Positions 42,255 through 51,514 are shown, counted from the first letter of the stretch. The stretch: 64,000 bases of DNA from Anaerolineae bacterium (GCA_027494015.1 JAOSJP010000034.1:186001-250000); one strand, 5' to 3'. The notes: generated by a model from the sequence alone, not told the origin. Numbers and translations are program-made.

Positions 42255-42728
42255 ATGGTAGATGACGTTCACTACCTGACGCCAGAAGGCTTGAAGGAAT
42301 ACGAGGAGCGGCTCAATTTTCTGCGCAATGTCCGCCGCCAGGAAGTGGCGGAGCGGCTGCGTCTGGCCCTGGAAGAGGGCGGCGAGCTGGTTGAGAACGC
42401 GGAATACGAAGACGCCAAGAACGAGCAGGCCTTCATCGAGGGCGAGATCATGCGCCTGGAGATGATCCTGAGCAACGCTCAGATCATCGAGGTCAGCCCG
42501 CTCAAGGACTTCGTGGGCCTGGGGGATACCGTTACCGTGCAAGAAATCGGCACCGACGCCACCGAAGTGTACGTTCTGGTGGGCGCCGCCGAAGCCAACC
42601 CGCGCGCGGGCAAGATCTCCTTCAAAAGCCCGCTGGGGCGTGCCTTGATGGACAAGCGCGTCGGCGACAAGGTGGTCGTCGAAGCGCCAGACGGCGACAT
42701 CACGTTTGAAGTGAAAGCCATCGAATAG
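42255..42728 (+). CDS. greA: transcription elongation factor GreA
   Basis: A 157-aa full-length Gre factor rescues backtracked RNA polymerase by stimulating transcript cleavage. The N-terminal coiled coil contains the tip acidic pair (ENAEYEDAKNEQAFIEGEI), and the C-terminal FKBP-like domain has ISFKSPLGRALMDKRVGDKVVVEAP. Start ATG at 42255 follows GGAGGAC at 5 nt. It is followed by lysS after 142 nt. greA-lysS adjacency is common in Chloroflexota and actinobacteria. Confidence 0.97.
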   Translation: MVDDVHYLTPEGLKEYEERLNFLRNVRRQEVAERLRLALEEGGELVENAEYEDAKNEQAFIEGEIMRLEMILSNAQIIEVSPLKDFVGLGDTVTVQEIGTDATEVYVLVGAAEANPRAGKISFKSPLGRALMDKRVGDKVVVEAPDGDITFEVKAIE

Positions 42729-42870
42729 CCCCGGACAGCACCGGTGGTTGCTCCGCGCCCATGCCGGCTTCGCTCGCGTGGGCGTTGTGCTGACAGACAG
42801 GGCGCGCAGCGCCCGAACCCTCGTGCCGGGCTTCGTTCCTGCAAGTCGCAGATGAGGAAGCAAGCCATTC

Positions 42871-44400
42871 ATGTGGCAGCCAGCCAACACCCCCGAGCAG
42901 GATCGCGCCCGCAAGCTCAGCGAGCTACAGGAGCGCGGCGCGCAGCCCTATCCCAATCGCGTCAGCCGCACACACACCGCGCGCGAGGCGATCAGCGCCT
43001 ATGAGATGGCGGAAGCGGCCAATCCCGACGCTCCCTCGCCGCTGACGGTCACTGTCTGCGGGCGCATCGTCCGCCAGAACCTCAAAGGCAAGGTGTTCTT
43101 CGCCCACATTGAGGACGGCAGCGGGCGCGTGCAGTTGTTCGTCCGCATTGACAGCGTGGGCGAAGAGGCGTTTGAGATGATCCGGCGGCACCTGGACCTG
43201 GGGGACTTCGTGCAGGCGCATGGGACGATGATGCGCACGCGCGCTGGCGAGATCAGCGTGCTGGTGGATGAGCTGACCCTGCTGGCCAAGGCGCTCAGCC
43301 CCCTGCCCGTGATCAAGGAGCGCGTGGCCGAAGATGGCAGCGTCGAGCGCTACGGCGCGTTCAGCGATGTGGAGGAGCGCTACCGCCAGCGCTACGCTGA
43401 CCTGGCGGTGAACCCTGGCTCGCGCGAGGTCTTCCGCAAGCGCGCCCAGACGGTCAGCGCCCTGCGCCGCTTCCTGGATGGCGAAGGTTTTCTGGAGGTT
43501 GAGACGCCTATCCTCCAGCCGGTCTATGGCGGGGCGGCAGCGCGACCCTTCACCACGCACCACAACCAGCTTCACCAGGACCTCTACCTGCGCATCAGCT
43601 TCGAGCTGTACCTCAAGCGCCTGCTGGTGGGCATGTACGATGCTGTGTACGAGATTGGCCGCGATTTCCGCAACGAGGGCGTCAGCTTCAAGCACAACCC
43701 GGAATTCACGCAACTGGAGTTCTACCAGGCGTACACGGACTATTACGGCATGATGGATCTCGCCGAGCGCATGATCGCTTACGTTGCCGAGCAGGTCACG
43801 GGGAGCACGACGATCACCTTCGAAGGCCAGACGATCAACCTGGCTCCGCCCTGGCAGCGGATCACGCTGCGCGAGGCGATTCGCCAGCATTCCGGCATTG
43901 ACTACAGCGACTATCCCGACGCCAGATCGCTGTTCGCGGCCATGAAAACTGCCGGACTCGCAGCTTCTCCAACCGCAACCTGGGGCAAGCTGGTGGATAC
44001 GCTGCTCGGCGACACGGTGGAGCCGTCGCTGATCCAGCCGACCTTCATCCTCGATTACCCGCGCGATATCTCGCCGCTGGCCAAGACAAAGCCCGGTGAC
44101 CCGGCGCACGTCGAGCGCTTCGAGATCTTCGTCGGCGGCATGGAGATGGGCAACGCCTTCACCGAACTGAACGACCCGCTCGATCAGGAAGCGCGCTTCC
44201 TGGAGATGGGACGGCTCTACAGGGCCGAGGACGAAGAAGCCACGCCCCTGGACGAGGACTATCTGCGGGCCATGCGCTACGGGATGCCTCCCTGCGGCGG
44301 TTGCGGCGTGGGGGTGGATCGCCTGGTCATGCTGCTGACCGACCGCAGCACCATCCGCGAAGTGCTGCTCTTCCCGCACCTGCGCGAGCGCCAGGGGTAG
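42871..44400 (+). CDS. lysS: lysyl-tRNA synthetase, class II
   Basis: This 509-aa class II enzyme charges tRNA-Lys. An OB-fold anticodon-binding domain lies at about residues 55-160 (VCGRIVRQNLKGKVFFAHIE). Motif 2 is YEIGRDFRNEGVSFKHNPEFTQ (about 262-283) and motif 3 GVGVDRLVMLLTDRSTIREVLLFP near the C-terminus. Motif 1 is visible as RFLDGEGFLEVETPIL. It starts with ATG at 42871; the ribosome site is weak (GAGGAAGC 12 nt upstream). Confidence 0.97.
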   Translation: MWQPANTPEQDRARKLSELQERGAQPYPNRVSRTHTAREAISAYEMAEAANPDAPSPLTVTVCGRIVRQNLKGKVFFAHIEDGSGRVQLFVRIDSVGEEAFEMIRRHLDLGDFVQAHGTMMRTRAGEISVLVDELTLLAKALSPLPVIKERVAEDGSVERYGAFSDVEERYRQRYADLAVNPGSREVFRKRAQTVSALRRFLDGEGFLEVETPILQPVYGGAAARPFTTHHNQLHQDLYLRISFELYLKRLLVGMYDAVYEIGRDFRNEGVSFKHNPEFTQLEFYQAYTDYYGMMDLAERMIAYVAEQVTGSTTITFEGQTINLAPPWQRITLREAIRQHSGIDYSDYPDARSLFAAMKTAGLAASPTATWGKLVDTLLGDTVEPSLIQPTFILDYPRDISPLAKTKPGDPAHVERFEIFVGGMEMGNAFTELNDPLDQEARFLEMGRLYRAEDEEATPLDEDYLRAMRYGMPPCGGCGVGVDRLVMLLTDRSTIREVLLFPHLRERQG

Positions 44401-44448
44401 AAGTGCCTGTTCGGGCGCGCGCAGCCAGCAAAAAGGAGAAGATAAGCG

Positions 44449-45312
44449 TTGTCCACACCTGAAACGCGCGCTCTACCTCTCCTGGAACGATTTCGGTGGC
44501 CTTTGCTGCTGGTCGTGGCTATGGCGACGCTGGCGGGCATCGCTGTGCTGCTGCAAAACCGCTCCAGGCCGGTGACGATCACCGTCCTGCCGCCCGAACC
44601 GACGCCCGTCCCCTCGGTCACGCCCATCCCGACGGCCACGCCCACGCCAGGGCCGTATATGGTCTACGTCACCGGCGCGGTCGCCAGCCCCGAAACGGTG
44701 ATCACGCTGTCCTTCGGCAGCCGCGTGCTGCACGCCCTAGAAGCAGTCGGCGGCCCCTTGCCAGGCGCTGACCTGGAACGGATCAACCTGGCCGGGCGGC
44801 TCAACGATGGCGACCAGGTGCACGTGCCCACGCGCGAGGCCGGTTCCGCCCAAAGGCCCGCCGTAACCGTGATCGTCGCGACGCCCACGCCAGGGGCCTA
44901 CACCGTCTACGTGGTCGGCGAGGTCGTGCGGCCACAGAGTATGGTGGCGCTGCCGGTGGGCAGCCGGGTCGAGGACGCCATTCACGCCGCCGGCGGAACG
45001 ACAGACAAGGCCGATCTCAGCCGGGTCAACCTGAGCCAGGTGCTCAGCGACGGCGATTACGTGTACGTCCCGGCGCTGGGCGATGATGCGCTCATCACCC
45101 CGACGCCCAACCGTCCCCGGCTGGTGCACATCAATTACGCGACGTTGGAAGAGCTGGACGACCTGCCCGGCATCGGCCCGGCGCTGGCCCAGGCGATTCT
45201 CGATTACCGGACCGAGCACGGGCCATTCAGCAGCCTGGAAGACCTGGACAACGTGCCCGGTCTCGGCCCCAGCAAGCTGGACGCCCTGCGCGATCAACTC
45301 GTCTTCGACTGA
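44449..45312 (+). CDS. SLBB plus helix-hairpin-helix protein (ComEA-like)
   Basis: This 287-aa protein has an N-terminal membrane anchor (WPLLLVVAMATLAGIAVLL), a Pro/Thr linker and two successive SLBB domains (YMVYVTGAVASPETV... and YTVYVVGEVVRPQSM...). The C-terminal helix-hairpin-helix pair is INYATLEELDDLPGIGPALAQAILDYR and ...LEDLDNVPGLGPSKLDALRDQL. ComEA proteins bind incoming DNA during competence. The second SLBB domain is a clear duplicate of the first. The start is a TTG at 44449 preceded by AAGGAG. A DprA gene lies 6 kb away, but no ComEC or ComF is in the window. Confidence 0.85.
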   Translation: MSTPETRALPLLERFRWPLLLVVAMATLAGIAVLLQNRSRPVTITVLPPEPTPVPSVTPIPTATPTPGPYMVYVTGAVASPETVITLSFGSRVLHALEAVGGPLPGADLERINLAGRLNDGDQVHVPTREAGSAQRPAVTVIVATPTPGAYTVYVVGEVVRPQSMVALPVGSRVEDAIHAAGGTTDKADLSRVNLSQVLSDGDYVYVPALGDDALITPTPNRPRLVHINYATLEELDDLPGIGPALAQAILDYRTEHGPFSSLEDLDNVPGLGPSKLDALRDQLVFD

Positions 45313-45359
45313 CGGAGGCTGATGGGATGCGAGCAAAGGTTGACAGCGACTCGCGGGAC

Positions 45360-45650
45360 GCAGCTTATTGACCTCACCCCCTGGCCTCGCTACGCTCGGC
45401 TCTTCCCCCTCTCCGTCAACGGAGAGGGGGAGGCGAGGCACGTCAGTGCCGAGCGGGGGTGAGGTAAACTGCCTGACGCATTTCGCACGCACTCGAGGCT
45501 GGTGGGGCGGAATCCCGTGTCAGCCGATCAAAGTCCCCCTCTCTAGCTCGGCTGGAGAGGGGGATTTAGAGGGTGAGGCTGCGCAGGGGCGTATGGCCAT
45601 ACGCCCCTACGACGGGCGCAGCAGAGCAGCGCCCCTACCTGACAAGCCTT
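45360..45650. repeat. palindromic core plus two shorter palindromes
   Basis: A core copy (GACCTCACCCCCTGGCCTCG...GCGGGGGTGAGGTAAAC) with central CTCTCCGTCAACGGAGAG lies at about 45371-45469. It is followed by CCCCCTCTCTAGCTCGGCTG/GAGAGGGGG at about 45534-45560 and an AGGGGCGTATGG-CCATACGCCCCT palindrome at about 45588-45613. The gap between the ComEA-like gene and hutI holds only these repeats. Confidence 0.85.
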
Positions 45651-45672
45651 GCACGCACCCCCTGCGGCAGCT

Positions 45673-46947
45673 TCACGCCGTGAACACCACCCGCCCGCGC
45701 TTGACCACCGTCTGCGCCAGGTTGCTCCCAAAACGGTAGCTGAGATGCGGGTAGGCGGGCACCTTCCAGATGACCAGGTCGGCCTGCTTGCCCGGCTCCA
45801 GGCTGCCCACTCGGTCGCCCCGCCCGATGGCGTAGGCGGCGTTGATCGTGGCCGCGGCCAGCGCTTCGGCGGGCGTCAGGCGCAGGTAGCGCGTCGCCAG
45901 GGCCATGACAAAGGTCATGCTCTCGTTCCAGCCGGTGCCGGGGTTGCAGTCGGTGGCGATGGCCAGGGCCGCCCCCGCCGCCAGGAAGCGGCGCGCCGGC
46001 GTGTAGCGCGTGTGGGCCAGGCCAAAGGGGGTCGGCGGCAAAGACACGGCTACAGTCTCGGAGCGGCCCAGCGCCTCGATCTCATCCTCCGGCGTGACCA
46101 CGACATGATCGGCGGAGACCGCGCCCAGCTCCGCTGCCAGCCGCGTCCCGCCCAACGGCTCGAACTCGTCCACGTGCACTTTCAGCGGCATTCCGTATTC
46201 GCGCGCCGCTTGCAGGATACGCCGCGTCTGGGCCAGGCTGAACGCGCCGACCTCGCAGAAGACATCGCAGAAGACGCCTTCCGGCCAGCGCGCCGTCGCC
46301 CACTCCGCGACAGCAGGCAGCATCTCGCCCACGAGAAGGTCCACGTAGCCATCGGAATCGTCGGCGTACTCCGGCGGAATGGCGTGCGCGCCGAGGAACG
46401 TCGGCACCAGATCGAGCGGCAGCTCGGCGTCGAGCGTGGCAATGGCATCCAGCATGGCGATCTCGGTCCGCGTCTCCAGGCCGTAGCCGCTCTTGCACTC
46501 GACGGTCGTCGTGCCATGCGCCAGCATAGTCAGCAGGCGCTCCCGCGACTGGGCGACCAGCGCTTGCGAGTCGGCGGCGCGGGTGGCGCGGACGGTGCGG
46601 TTGATCCCCCCGCCCTCAGCCATGATCTGCTGGTACGTCACCCCGGCGATGCGCCGCTCGAACTCATCCGCGCGATCCCCGGCCCAGATGACGTGCGTGT
46701 GCGGGTCCACCAGGCCGGGCGTGACGAGCCTCCCGCCGGCGTCCAGCGTCTGCTGCGGCGCGTACTGGCGGCGCAGCGCCGCCTCGTCGCCGGTCGCCAC
46801 GACCAGGCCATCGCGGATGGCGACGGCGGCACCGGCCACCAGTCCCAAATCGCCCAACGCAGCCCCGCGCTGCGGCCCGCCCTTGTGAGCGGGGACGGTG
46901 CAAAGCTGCCCGATGTTGACTACCAGGAGGTCAATTCTCTCGCTCAT
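45673..46947 (-). CDS. hutI: imidazolonepropionase
   Basis: This 424-aa amidohydrolase opens imidazolone propionate in histidine degradation. The metal site H-x-H is in DPHTHVIWAGDR; other family signatures are ECKSGYGLETRTEIAML, HVDEFEPLGGTRLAAELGA, SADHVV and IATDCNPGTGWNESM. Start ATG at 46947 gives the normal N-terminus; upstream in-frame codons cover the intergenic region. No other hut gene is in the window, so the pathway is incomplete here. Confidence 0.93.
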   Translation of the reverse strand: MSERIDLLVVNIGQLCTVPAHKGGPQRGAALGDLGLVAGAAVAIRDGLVVATGDEAALRRQYAPQQTLDAGGRLVTPGLVDPHTHVIWAGDRADEFERRIAGVTYQQIMAEGGGINRTVRATRAADSQALVAQSRERLLTMLAHGTTTVECKSGYGLETRTEIAMLDAIATLDAELPLDLVPTFLGAHAIPPEYADDSDGYVDLLVGEMLPAVAEWATARWPEGVFCDVFCEVGAFSLAQTRRILQAAREYGMPLKVHVDEFEPLGGTRLAAELGAVSADHVVVTPEDEIEALGRSETVAVSLPPTPFGLAHTRYTPARRFLAAGAALAIATDCNPGTGWNESMTFVMALATRYLRLTPAEALAAATINAAYAIGRGDRVGSLEPGKQADLVIWKVPAYPHLSYRFGSNLAQTVVKRGRVVFTA

Positions 46948-47044
46948 GACGACCAGTCTAACATAGCCTGGCCTTCCGGCATAGGCGCACGCGCCCGCAC
47001 ATGGTACTATCCACCAAGTTCGTCGCCGAAAGGGAGCGCCCGCC

Positions 47045-47791
47045 ATGATCATAGACATCCTGACCCTATTCCCGGCCATGTTCGACGGCCCGCTGACCGA
47101 GAGCATCCTCAAGCGCGCCCAGGAACGCGGGCTGCTCACCATCCGGCGGCACGACATCCGCGCCTACGCCCCGGACAAGCATCACACCACCGACGACACA
47201 CCCTACGGCGGCGGCGGCGGCATGGTCATGCTGGTCGGCCCGCTGGTGGCCGCGGTCGAAGATGTGCGCGGCGCAGACGCGAGCGCGCCGGTGATCCTGC
47301 TCACGCCGCAGGGCCGCGTCTTCACGCAGCGCGTCGCCGCCGAGTTGGCTGCGCACGACCGTCTGATCCTGGTCTGCGGGCGCTATGAGGGCGTGGACGA
47401 GCGCGTGCGCCAGCTTGTCGTCACCGACGAGATCAGCATCGGCGACTACGTGCTCACCGGCGGCGAGCTGGCGGCGATGGTCATCGTGGACGCAGTCGCC
47501 CGGCTCATCCCCGGCGTGCTCGGCGCGCGCTGGGGCGCGGAGGAAGACTCGCACGCGATGGGTCTGCTCGAATACCCGCACTACACGCGCCCGCCCGTGT
47601 TTCGCGGCATGGCCGTGCCGGACGTGCTGCTCGGCGGCGATCACGGCGCAATCGCCCGCTGGCGGCGGCGCGAGGCGCTCCGCCGGACATGGCAGCGCCG
47701 CCCGGACATGCTGCTTGCGGCAGAGTTGAGCGAGGACGAGCGTTGGTTCCTGGCGGAGCTGGCCGAGGCCGACGCCCGCGCGCGGGAGTAA
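47045..47791 (+). CDS. trmD: tRNA (guanine-N1)-methyltransferase
   Basis: This 248-aa SPOUT enzyme methylates G37 of tRNAs. The trefoil-knot motifs are [33 protein letters not shown] and the N-terminal [14 protein letters not shown]; the C-terminal helical domain is complete. Start ATG at 47045 follows AAAGGGAG. Usually trmD sits next to rimM and rpsP; here it lies upstream of ffh, with rpsP, khpA and rimM beyond it. Confidence 0.97.
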   Translation: MIIDILTLFPAMFDGPLTESILKRAQERGLLTIRRHDIRAYAPDKHHTTDDTPYGGGGGMVMLVGPLVAAVEDVRGADASAPVILLTPQGRVFTQRVAAELAAHDRLILVCGRYEGVDERVRQLVVTDEISIGDYVLTGGELAAMVIVDAVARLIPGVLGARWGAEEDSHAMGLLEYPHYTRPPVFRGMAVPDVLLGGDHGAIARWRRREALRRTWQRRPDMLLAAELSEDERWFLAELAEADARARE

Positions 47792-47794
47792 AGC

Positions 47795-48070
47795 ATTCGT
47801 AGGGGCGTATCGCCATAGCCTACATGTCACCTCTCCGCTTTGTATAGTTGGAGAGGGGGAAGGAGGGGCAAGGCCTGGGGGTGAGGTCAGTGAGAAAGAA
47901 ATGAGAGGGTGCACGAACAACCTGCCGCCTGGGAAGCCCTGAAGGCTTGACCTCATCCCCGCTCGGCGCTAGAGGGGGACGATCGGCAATCCCCCTCCGT
48001 CAACGGAGAGGGGGGCGACAGGGGAGGCATCTGAGCGAGGCTGGGGTGCGCCCATATCCCCGCGTAAACC
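47795..48070. repeat. two degenerate palindromic cores
   Basis: One decayed copy lies at about 47830-47890 (CACCTCTCCGCTTTGTATAG, then GGGGGTGAGGTC). A second at about 47948-48055 (TTGACCTCATCCCCGCTCGG with centre CCCTCCGTCAACGGAGAGG) has an inserted CTAGAGGGGG segment. They fill the trmD-ffh gap up to the ffh promoter. Confidence 0.7.
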
Positions 48071-48151
48071 AGCCGAGGAAGGGGTTGGGGATGGGGGCCT
48101 GCGACAATCGCTGACAACCTTTGCACGCACACCCTGACGCACGACTCGCGC

Positions 48152-48180
48152 TTGACGGGTGCCCGCCTTTCCTTTACAAT
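48152..48180 (+). promoter_or_regulatory. promoter of ffh
   Basis: TTGACG, 17-nt spacer, TACAAT, 39 nt upstream of the ffh start. Probably drives ffh and the rpsP-khpA-rimM genes. Confidence 0.8.
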
Positions 48181-48219
48181 TCCACCTCGGCATTCTGACG
48201 GAAGAGCGAAACAGCCAGC

Positions 48220-49548
48220 ATGTTCGAAAGCCTCAGCGAACGCCTGCAAAACGTCTTTGATCAGCTTGGGCGCAAAGGCAAGCTGACCGAAGATGACGTC
48301 AACACCGCCATGCGCGAGGTGCGCATGGCCCTGCTCGAAGCCGACGTCAACCTGAAGGTCGCCAAGGACTTCATCAGCCGCGTCAAAGAGCGGGCCATCG
48401 GCGCTGAAGTCCAGAAGAGCCTCAAGCCGTCGCAGCAGGTGATCAAGATCGTCAACGAGGAGCTGATCGCCACGCTCGGCCAGCCAGGTCGCCTCAACCT
48501 GAGCGGCCCAACCCCGCGCGTGATTATGCTTGTCGGTCTGCAAGGCTCCGGCAAGACAACGACCGCCGCCAAGCTGGCGCTCATGCTGCGCCGCGACGGT
48601 CGCCGCCCGTTCATGGTGGCCGGTGACACGTACCGCCCCGCCGCCGTAGACCAGCTTGTGACGCTGGCCAGGCAGACGAACATCCCTTACTACGAGGAAG
48701 GGACGTCCGCCGCGCCGCCGGACATTTGCGCGCGCGGCCTGGAGGCGGCGCGCAAGGCCGATGCCACGGTCGTGCTGCTGGACACCGCCGGACGCTTGCA
48801 GATTGACGACGAGATGATGGACGAGCTGGTCGCCATCCGCGAGCGCACCCAGCCCGCCGAAATTCTGCTCGTCGCCGACGCGATGACCGGCCAGGAAGCG
48901 GTGCGCATCGCCGAGGGCTTCAACCAGCGCGTCGGGCTGACCGGGCTGATCCTGACCAAAGTGGACGGCGACGCGCGCGGCGGCGCGGCCATCTCCATGC
49001 GCGCGGTGACCGGCGTGCCGATCAAGTTCATGGGCACCGGCGAAAAGCTCGACGGCCTGGAACCGTTCCACCCGGATCGCCTGGCGTCGCGCATTCTGGG
49101 CATGGGCGACATGCTCACGCTCATCGAGCGCGCCGAAGAGATGTTCGACGAGCGCGAAGCCGAGCGCCTGCAGCGCAAGCTGCTGAAAAACCAGTTCACG
49201 CTGGAGGACTTTCTCAAGCAGCTTCAGCAGATCAAGCGCATGGGCAGCATCGGGCAGATTCTCGACATGCTGCCGGGCATGGGACGCTTGCGCCAGCAGG
49301 TCAACATTGACAACGAAGATGCGCAGAAGCAGCTTAAGAAGGTCGAGGCGATCATCTATTCGATGACGCCCGCCGAGCGCCGCAACCCGAAGCTGCTCAA
49401 TGCCCGCCGCAAGCAGCGGGTCGCCGCTGGCAGCGGCACATCAGTTCAGGACATCAACGCGCTGCTCCGCCAGTTCCGCGAGATGCAGCGCATGATGCAG
49501 ATGATCGGGCGCGGCAACATCCCGCGCATTCCCGGTCTGTTCAAGTGA
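48220..49548 (+). CDS. ffh: signal recognition particle protein Ffh
   Basis: This 442-aa SRP GTPase targets nascent membrane proteins. The N domain occupies about residues 1-85. The G domain has GLQGSGKTTTAAKLA, DTYRPAAVDQL, DTAGRLQID, LTKVDGDARGGAA and the closing loop GTGEKLDGLEPF. The Met-rich M domain follows (MGSIGQILDMLPGMG, then a C-terminal FREMQRMMQMIGRGNI). A GC-rich palindrome immediately follows the stop (GACGGGGCCTGGCCCCGTC). Confidence 0.97.
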   Translation: MFESLSERLQNVFDQLGRKGKLTEDDVNTAMREVRMALLEADVNLKVAKDFISRVKERAIGAEVQKSLKPSQQVIKIVNEELIATLGQPGRLNLSGPTPRVIMLVGLQGSGKTTTAAKLALMLRRDGRRPFMVAGDTYRPAAVDQLVTLARQTNIPYYEEGTSAAPPDICARGLEAARKADATVVLLDTAGRLQIDDEMMDELVAIRERTQPAEILLVADAMTGQEAVRIAEGFNQRVGLTGLILTKVDGDARGGAAISMRAVTGVPIKFMGTGEKLDGLEPFHPDRLASRILGMGDMLTLIERAEEMFDEREAERLQRKLLKNQFTLEDFLKQLQQIKRMGSIGQILDMLPGMGRLRQQVNIDNEDAQKQLKKVEAIIYSMTPAERRNPKLLNARRKQRVAAGSGTSVQDINALLRQFREMQRMMQMIGRGNIPRIPGLFK

Positions 49549-49675
49549 CGGGGCCTGGCCCCGTCGCCTGCTGCGGTTGTATCGGCAGCCCTTCCCTGCC
49601 AGCCCTCTCGCAGCACGCGGCAGAACCAGTCTACGCACGCTAACATTCGCCACCAGCGAGGGATAGGGATCAAGA

Positions 49676-50068
49676 ATGGTTCGCATTCGTCTGCGCCGTG
49701 TGGGGCGCAAGAAACAACCAAGCTACCGCGTCGTGGTCACCGATTCGCGCAGCCCGCGCGACGGTCGCTATATCGAGATCATCGGCTTCTACAACCCGCG
49801 CACCGAGCCAGCGACGATGACGCTCAAAGAAGAGCGCGCCCTGCACTGGCTGAGCGTGGGCGCTCAGCCCAGCGACGCAGTGCGCCGTATCATGGAGAAG
49901 CTGGGCACGCTGGCCCGTCTTGAGCGGCTGAACAAGGGCGAGGCCCTTGAAGCGCTCATCGCCGAGGCCGAGGCAGCGACGGCTGCCCAGGAGCCGATCA
50001 GCCCCAAGACTCGCCGCCCGGCGCCGGTCAAGGCCGCCAGGCCAGCAGAGGAAGCCAGCGCCGACTAG
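49676..50068 (+). CDS. rpsP: 30S ribosomal protein bS16 with C-terminal extension
   Basis: This 130-aa protein starts with the family signature [20 protein letters not shown] and continues to about residue 85 as a normal bS16. The remaining ~45 residues are Ala/Glu/Pro-rich ([20 protein letters not shown]) and beyond the usual length. Start ATG at 49676. It is followed by khpA after a strong hairpin. Confidence 0.96.
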   Translation: MVRIRLRRVGRKKQPSYRVVVTDSRSPRDGRYIEIIGFYNPRTEPATMTLKEERALHWLSVGAQPSDAVRRIMEKLGTLARLERLNKGEALEALIAEAEAATAAQEPISPKTRRPAPVKAARPAEEASAD

Positions 50069-50113
50069 GGCGCGTTGCCGCGCCCCCGGAGCCTGGCTAC
50101 CACGGTCATGCCT

Positions 50114-50151
50114 GATGCGGACAGCGGGAGTCGTTTCTGGCTGTCCGCATC
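50114..50151 (+). promoter_or_regulatory. strong intercistronic hairpin between rpsP and khpA
   Basis: GATGCGGACAGC (50114-50125) pairs perfectly with GCTGTCCGCATC (50140-50151) around a 14-nt loop. No T run follows, so it is not a standard terminator; it may stabilise the rpsP mRNA or mark a processing site. Confidence 0.6.
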
Positions 50152-50217
50152 TGACCATTGGCACCGCATGGAGCCTTGCAGACCGCTCGTCGGCCTGCTG
50201 AACAAGGATACGCCGTC

Positions 50218-50445
50218 ATGAAAGAACTGGTTGAGTACATCGCCAAGTCGCTGGTTGAGGACCCGTCCCAGGTGGAGGTCAGCGAGACCACCCAGGGCAG
50301 CACCACGATTCTGGAGCTGCAGGTCGCCCAGGACGATATGGGGCGCATCATCGGCAAGAACGGGCGCGTCGCCAATGCCATGCGCGTGCTCGTGCGCGTC
50401 CTGGCATCGCAGCGGGGCAAGCGAGTGACGCTCGACATCGTATGA
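50218..50445 (+). CDS. khpA: KH-domain RNA-binding protein KhpA
   Basis: A 75-aa single KH domain with the GxxG loop in MGRIIGKNGRVANAMRVLV. KhpA proteins bind RNA, usually with KhpB, and affect cell division and translation. Start ATG at 50218 (MKELVEYIAKSLV), preceded by ACAAGGA. It is 75 aa, the standard length, and lies in the conserved rpsP-khpA-rimM order. Confidence 0.94.
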   Translation: MKELVEYIAKSLVEDPSQVEVSETTQGSTTILELQVAQDDMGRIIGKNGRVANAMRVLVRVLASQRGKRVTLDIV

Positions 50446-50476
50446 GCGCCCCCCAGACTCCGCACCGCACCGCCTG

Positions 50477-51016
50477 ATGACACCTCCAACCAGCGCCCCT
50501 CCCTTCCTGCTGCTGGGCCGGGTGCTCCGACCGCACGGCATACGCGGCGAGTTGCGCGTCGAAGTGCTGACGGCGTACCCTGAGCGCATCGAGCCAGAAC
50601 AGCAGGTGTACCTCGGCCTCGATCCCGCTGACGTGAGCGCGGCGCGCCTGTACACGATTGTTCAGGCGCGCCAGCACCAGAAGTACCTCATCCTGCAGCT
50701 TGCCGGGATTGGCGACCGCAACGCCGCCGAGCTGCTGCGCGAGCAGTACGTGATGGTGGCCTTTGAGGACGCCATCCCCCTGGAGGACGACGAGTACTAC
50801 CTGTTCCAGGTGATCGGGCTGGAGGTGATCACCACCGACGGCGAATCGCTGGGCAACGTCCAGGAAGTGCTCGAAACCGGCGCTAACGATGTGTTTATCG
50901 TGCGCGGCCCGCGCGGCGAAGTCCTGCTGCCGGTCATAGACGAGTGCGTGCAGCGCATTGACTTCGACGCCGGGACGATCACCGTCCGCCTGCTGGATGG
51001 CCTGCTGGGCGAGTGA
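50477..51016 (+). CDS. rimM: 16S rRNA maturation factor RimM
   Basis: This 179-aa protein helps late 30S assembly. The N-terminal domain starts FLLLGRVLRPHGIRGELRVEVLT; the PRC-barrel C-terminal domain has EYYLFQVIGLEVITTDGESLG-type strands and DVFIVRGPRGEVLLPVIDECV. It begins 31 nt after khpA. Length normal. Confidence 0.96.
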   Translation: MTPPTSAPPFLLLGRVLRPHGIRGELRVEVLTAYPERIEPEQQVYLGLDPADVSAARLYTIVQARQHQKYLILQLAGIGDRNAAELLREQYVMVAFEDAIPLEDDEYYLFQVIGLEVITTDGESLGNVQEVLETGANDVFIVRGPRGEVLLPVIDECVQRIDFDAGTITVRLLDGLLGE

Positions 51017-51045
51017 CGACCGATCCTCACATCCTCCCCTGCGAC

Positions 51046-51495
51046 CACTTCAGGGCAATCGCCTCAAACATGCGTGTTGTTCTACCTCACCCCCAGCTTC
51101 GCTGCGCTCGGCTTGGCCCCTCTCCACGTTGGAGGGACGGAATATTAGACAGTGTTGATTTAGCATAACGGCGAGCGATCGCAATCACCGGAAGGAACGG
51201 ACGGCTTGAAGTAGAAGCTCGGATGCCTGGTAGGGCCTGTAGGGGCGGGTTTGCAAACCCGCCCCTACAACCGGCTCCCCGAAGTCGCCTTCTTGGTTCG
51301 TTTCTCCCCTTGAATTGTTCTTTCGTAATCTATCGTTAACTGTCAATGCAATCTCATTTGTCCATCCCTCCAACGTGGAGAGGGGCAGCGCGGCCCGCGT
51401 CAGTAGGCCGCACGGGGGTGAGGTAAACCAGGGCGCAGCAGAGCGGCGCCCCTACGAGCAGGCTGGCGCGCGGCGGGCTTTGATGCAATCGCCCT
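51046..51495. mobile_element. nested composite element, copy 2
   Basis: The outer ends AGGGCAATCGCCTCAAACATGCG and CTTTGATGCAATCGCCCTG enclose the palindromic core, which is interrupted at its central hairpin by an inner element (51134-51368) as at 41438-41880. Here the hairpin arms read CCACGTTGGAGGG and CCCTCCAACGTGG: the loop sequence differs from copy 1 but is again self-complementary. The inner parts are similar along their length, including the GTAGGGGCGGGTTTGC palindrome and the 62-codon minus-strand frame (51185-51373). Confidence 0.82.
51185..51373 (-). CDS. 62-aa open frame inside nested element, copy 2 (doubtful)
   Basis: Counterpart of the frame at 41567-41755, same length, start MEGWTNEIALTVNDRLRKNN and end QAVRSFR. 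The differences are mostly substitutions that keep the frame open. No ribosome site or recognised domain. Confidence 0.25.
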   Translation of the reverse strand: MEGWTNEIALTVNDRLRKNNSRGETNQEGDFGEPVVGAGLQTRPYRPYQASELLLQAVRSFR

Positions 51496-51514
51496 GTCCG
51501 CCCCTTTCGCCCGC

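Noticed and set aside
46947..47157. Longer hutI start upstream of 46947
   Set aside because: The extra residues cover the trmD intergenic region and promoter-like sequence and do not resemble amidohydrolase N-termini.
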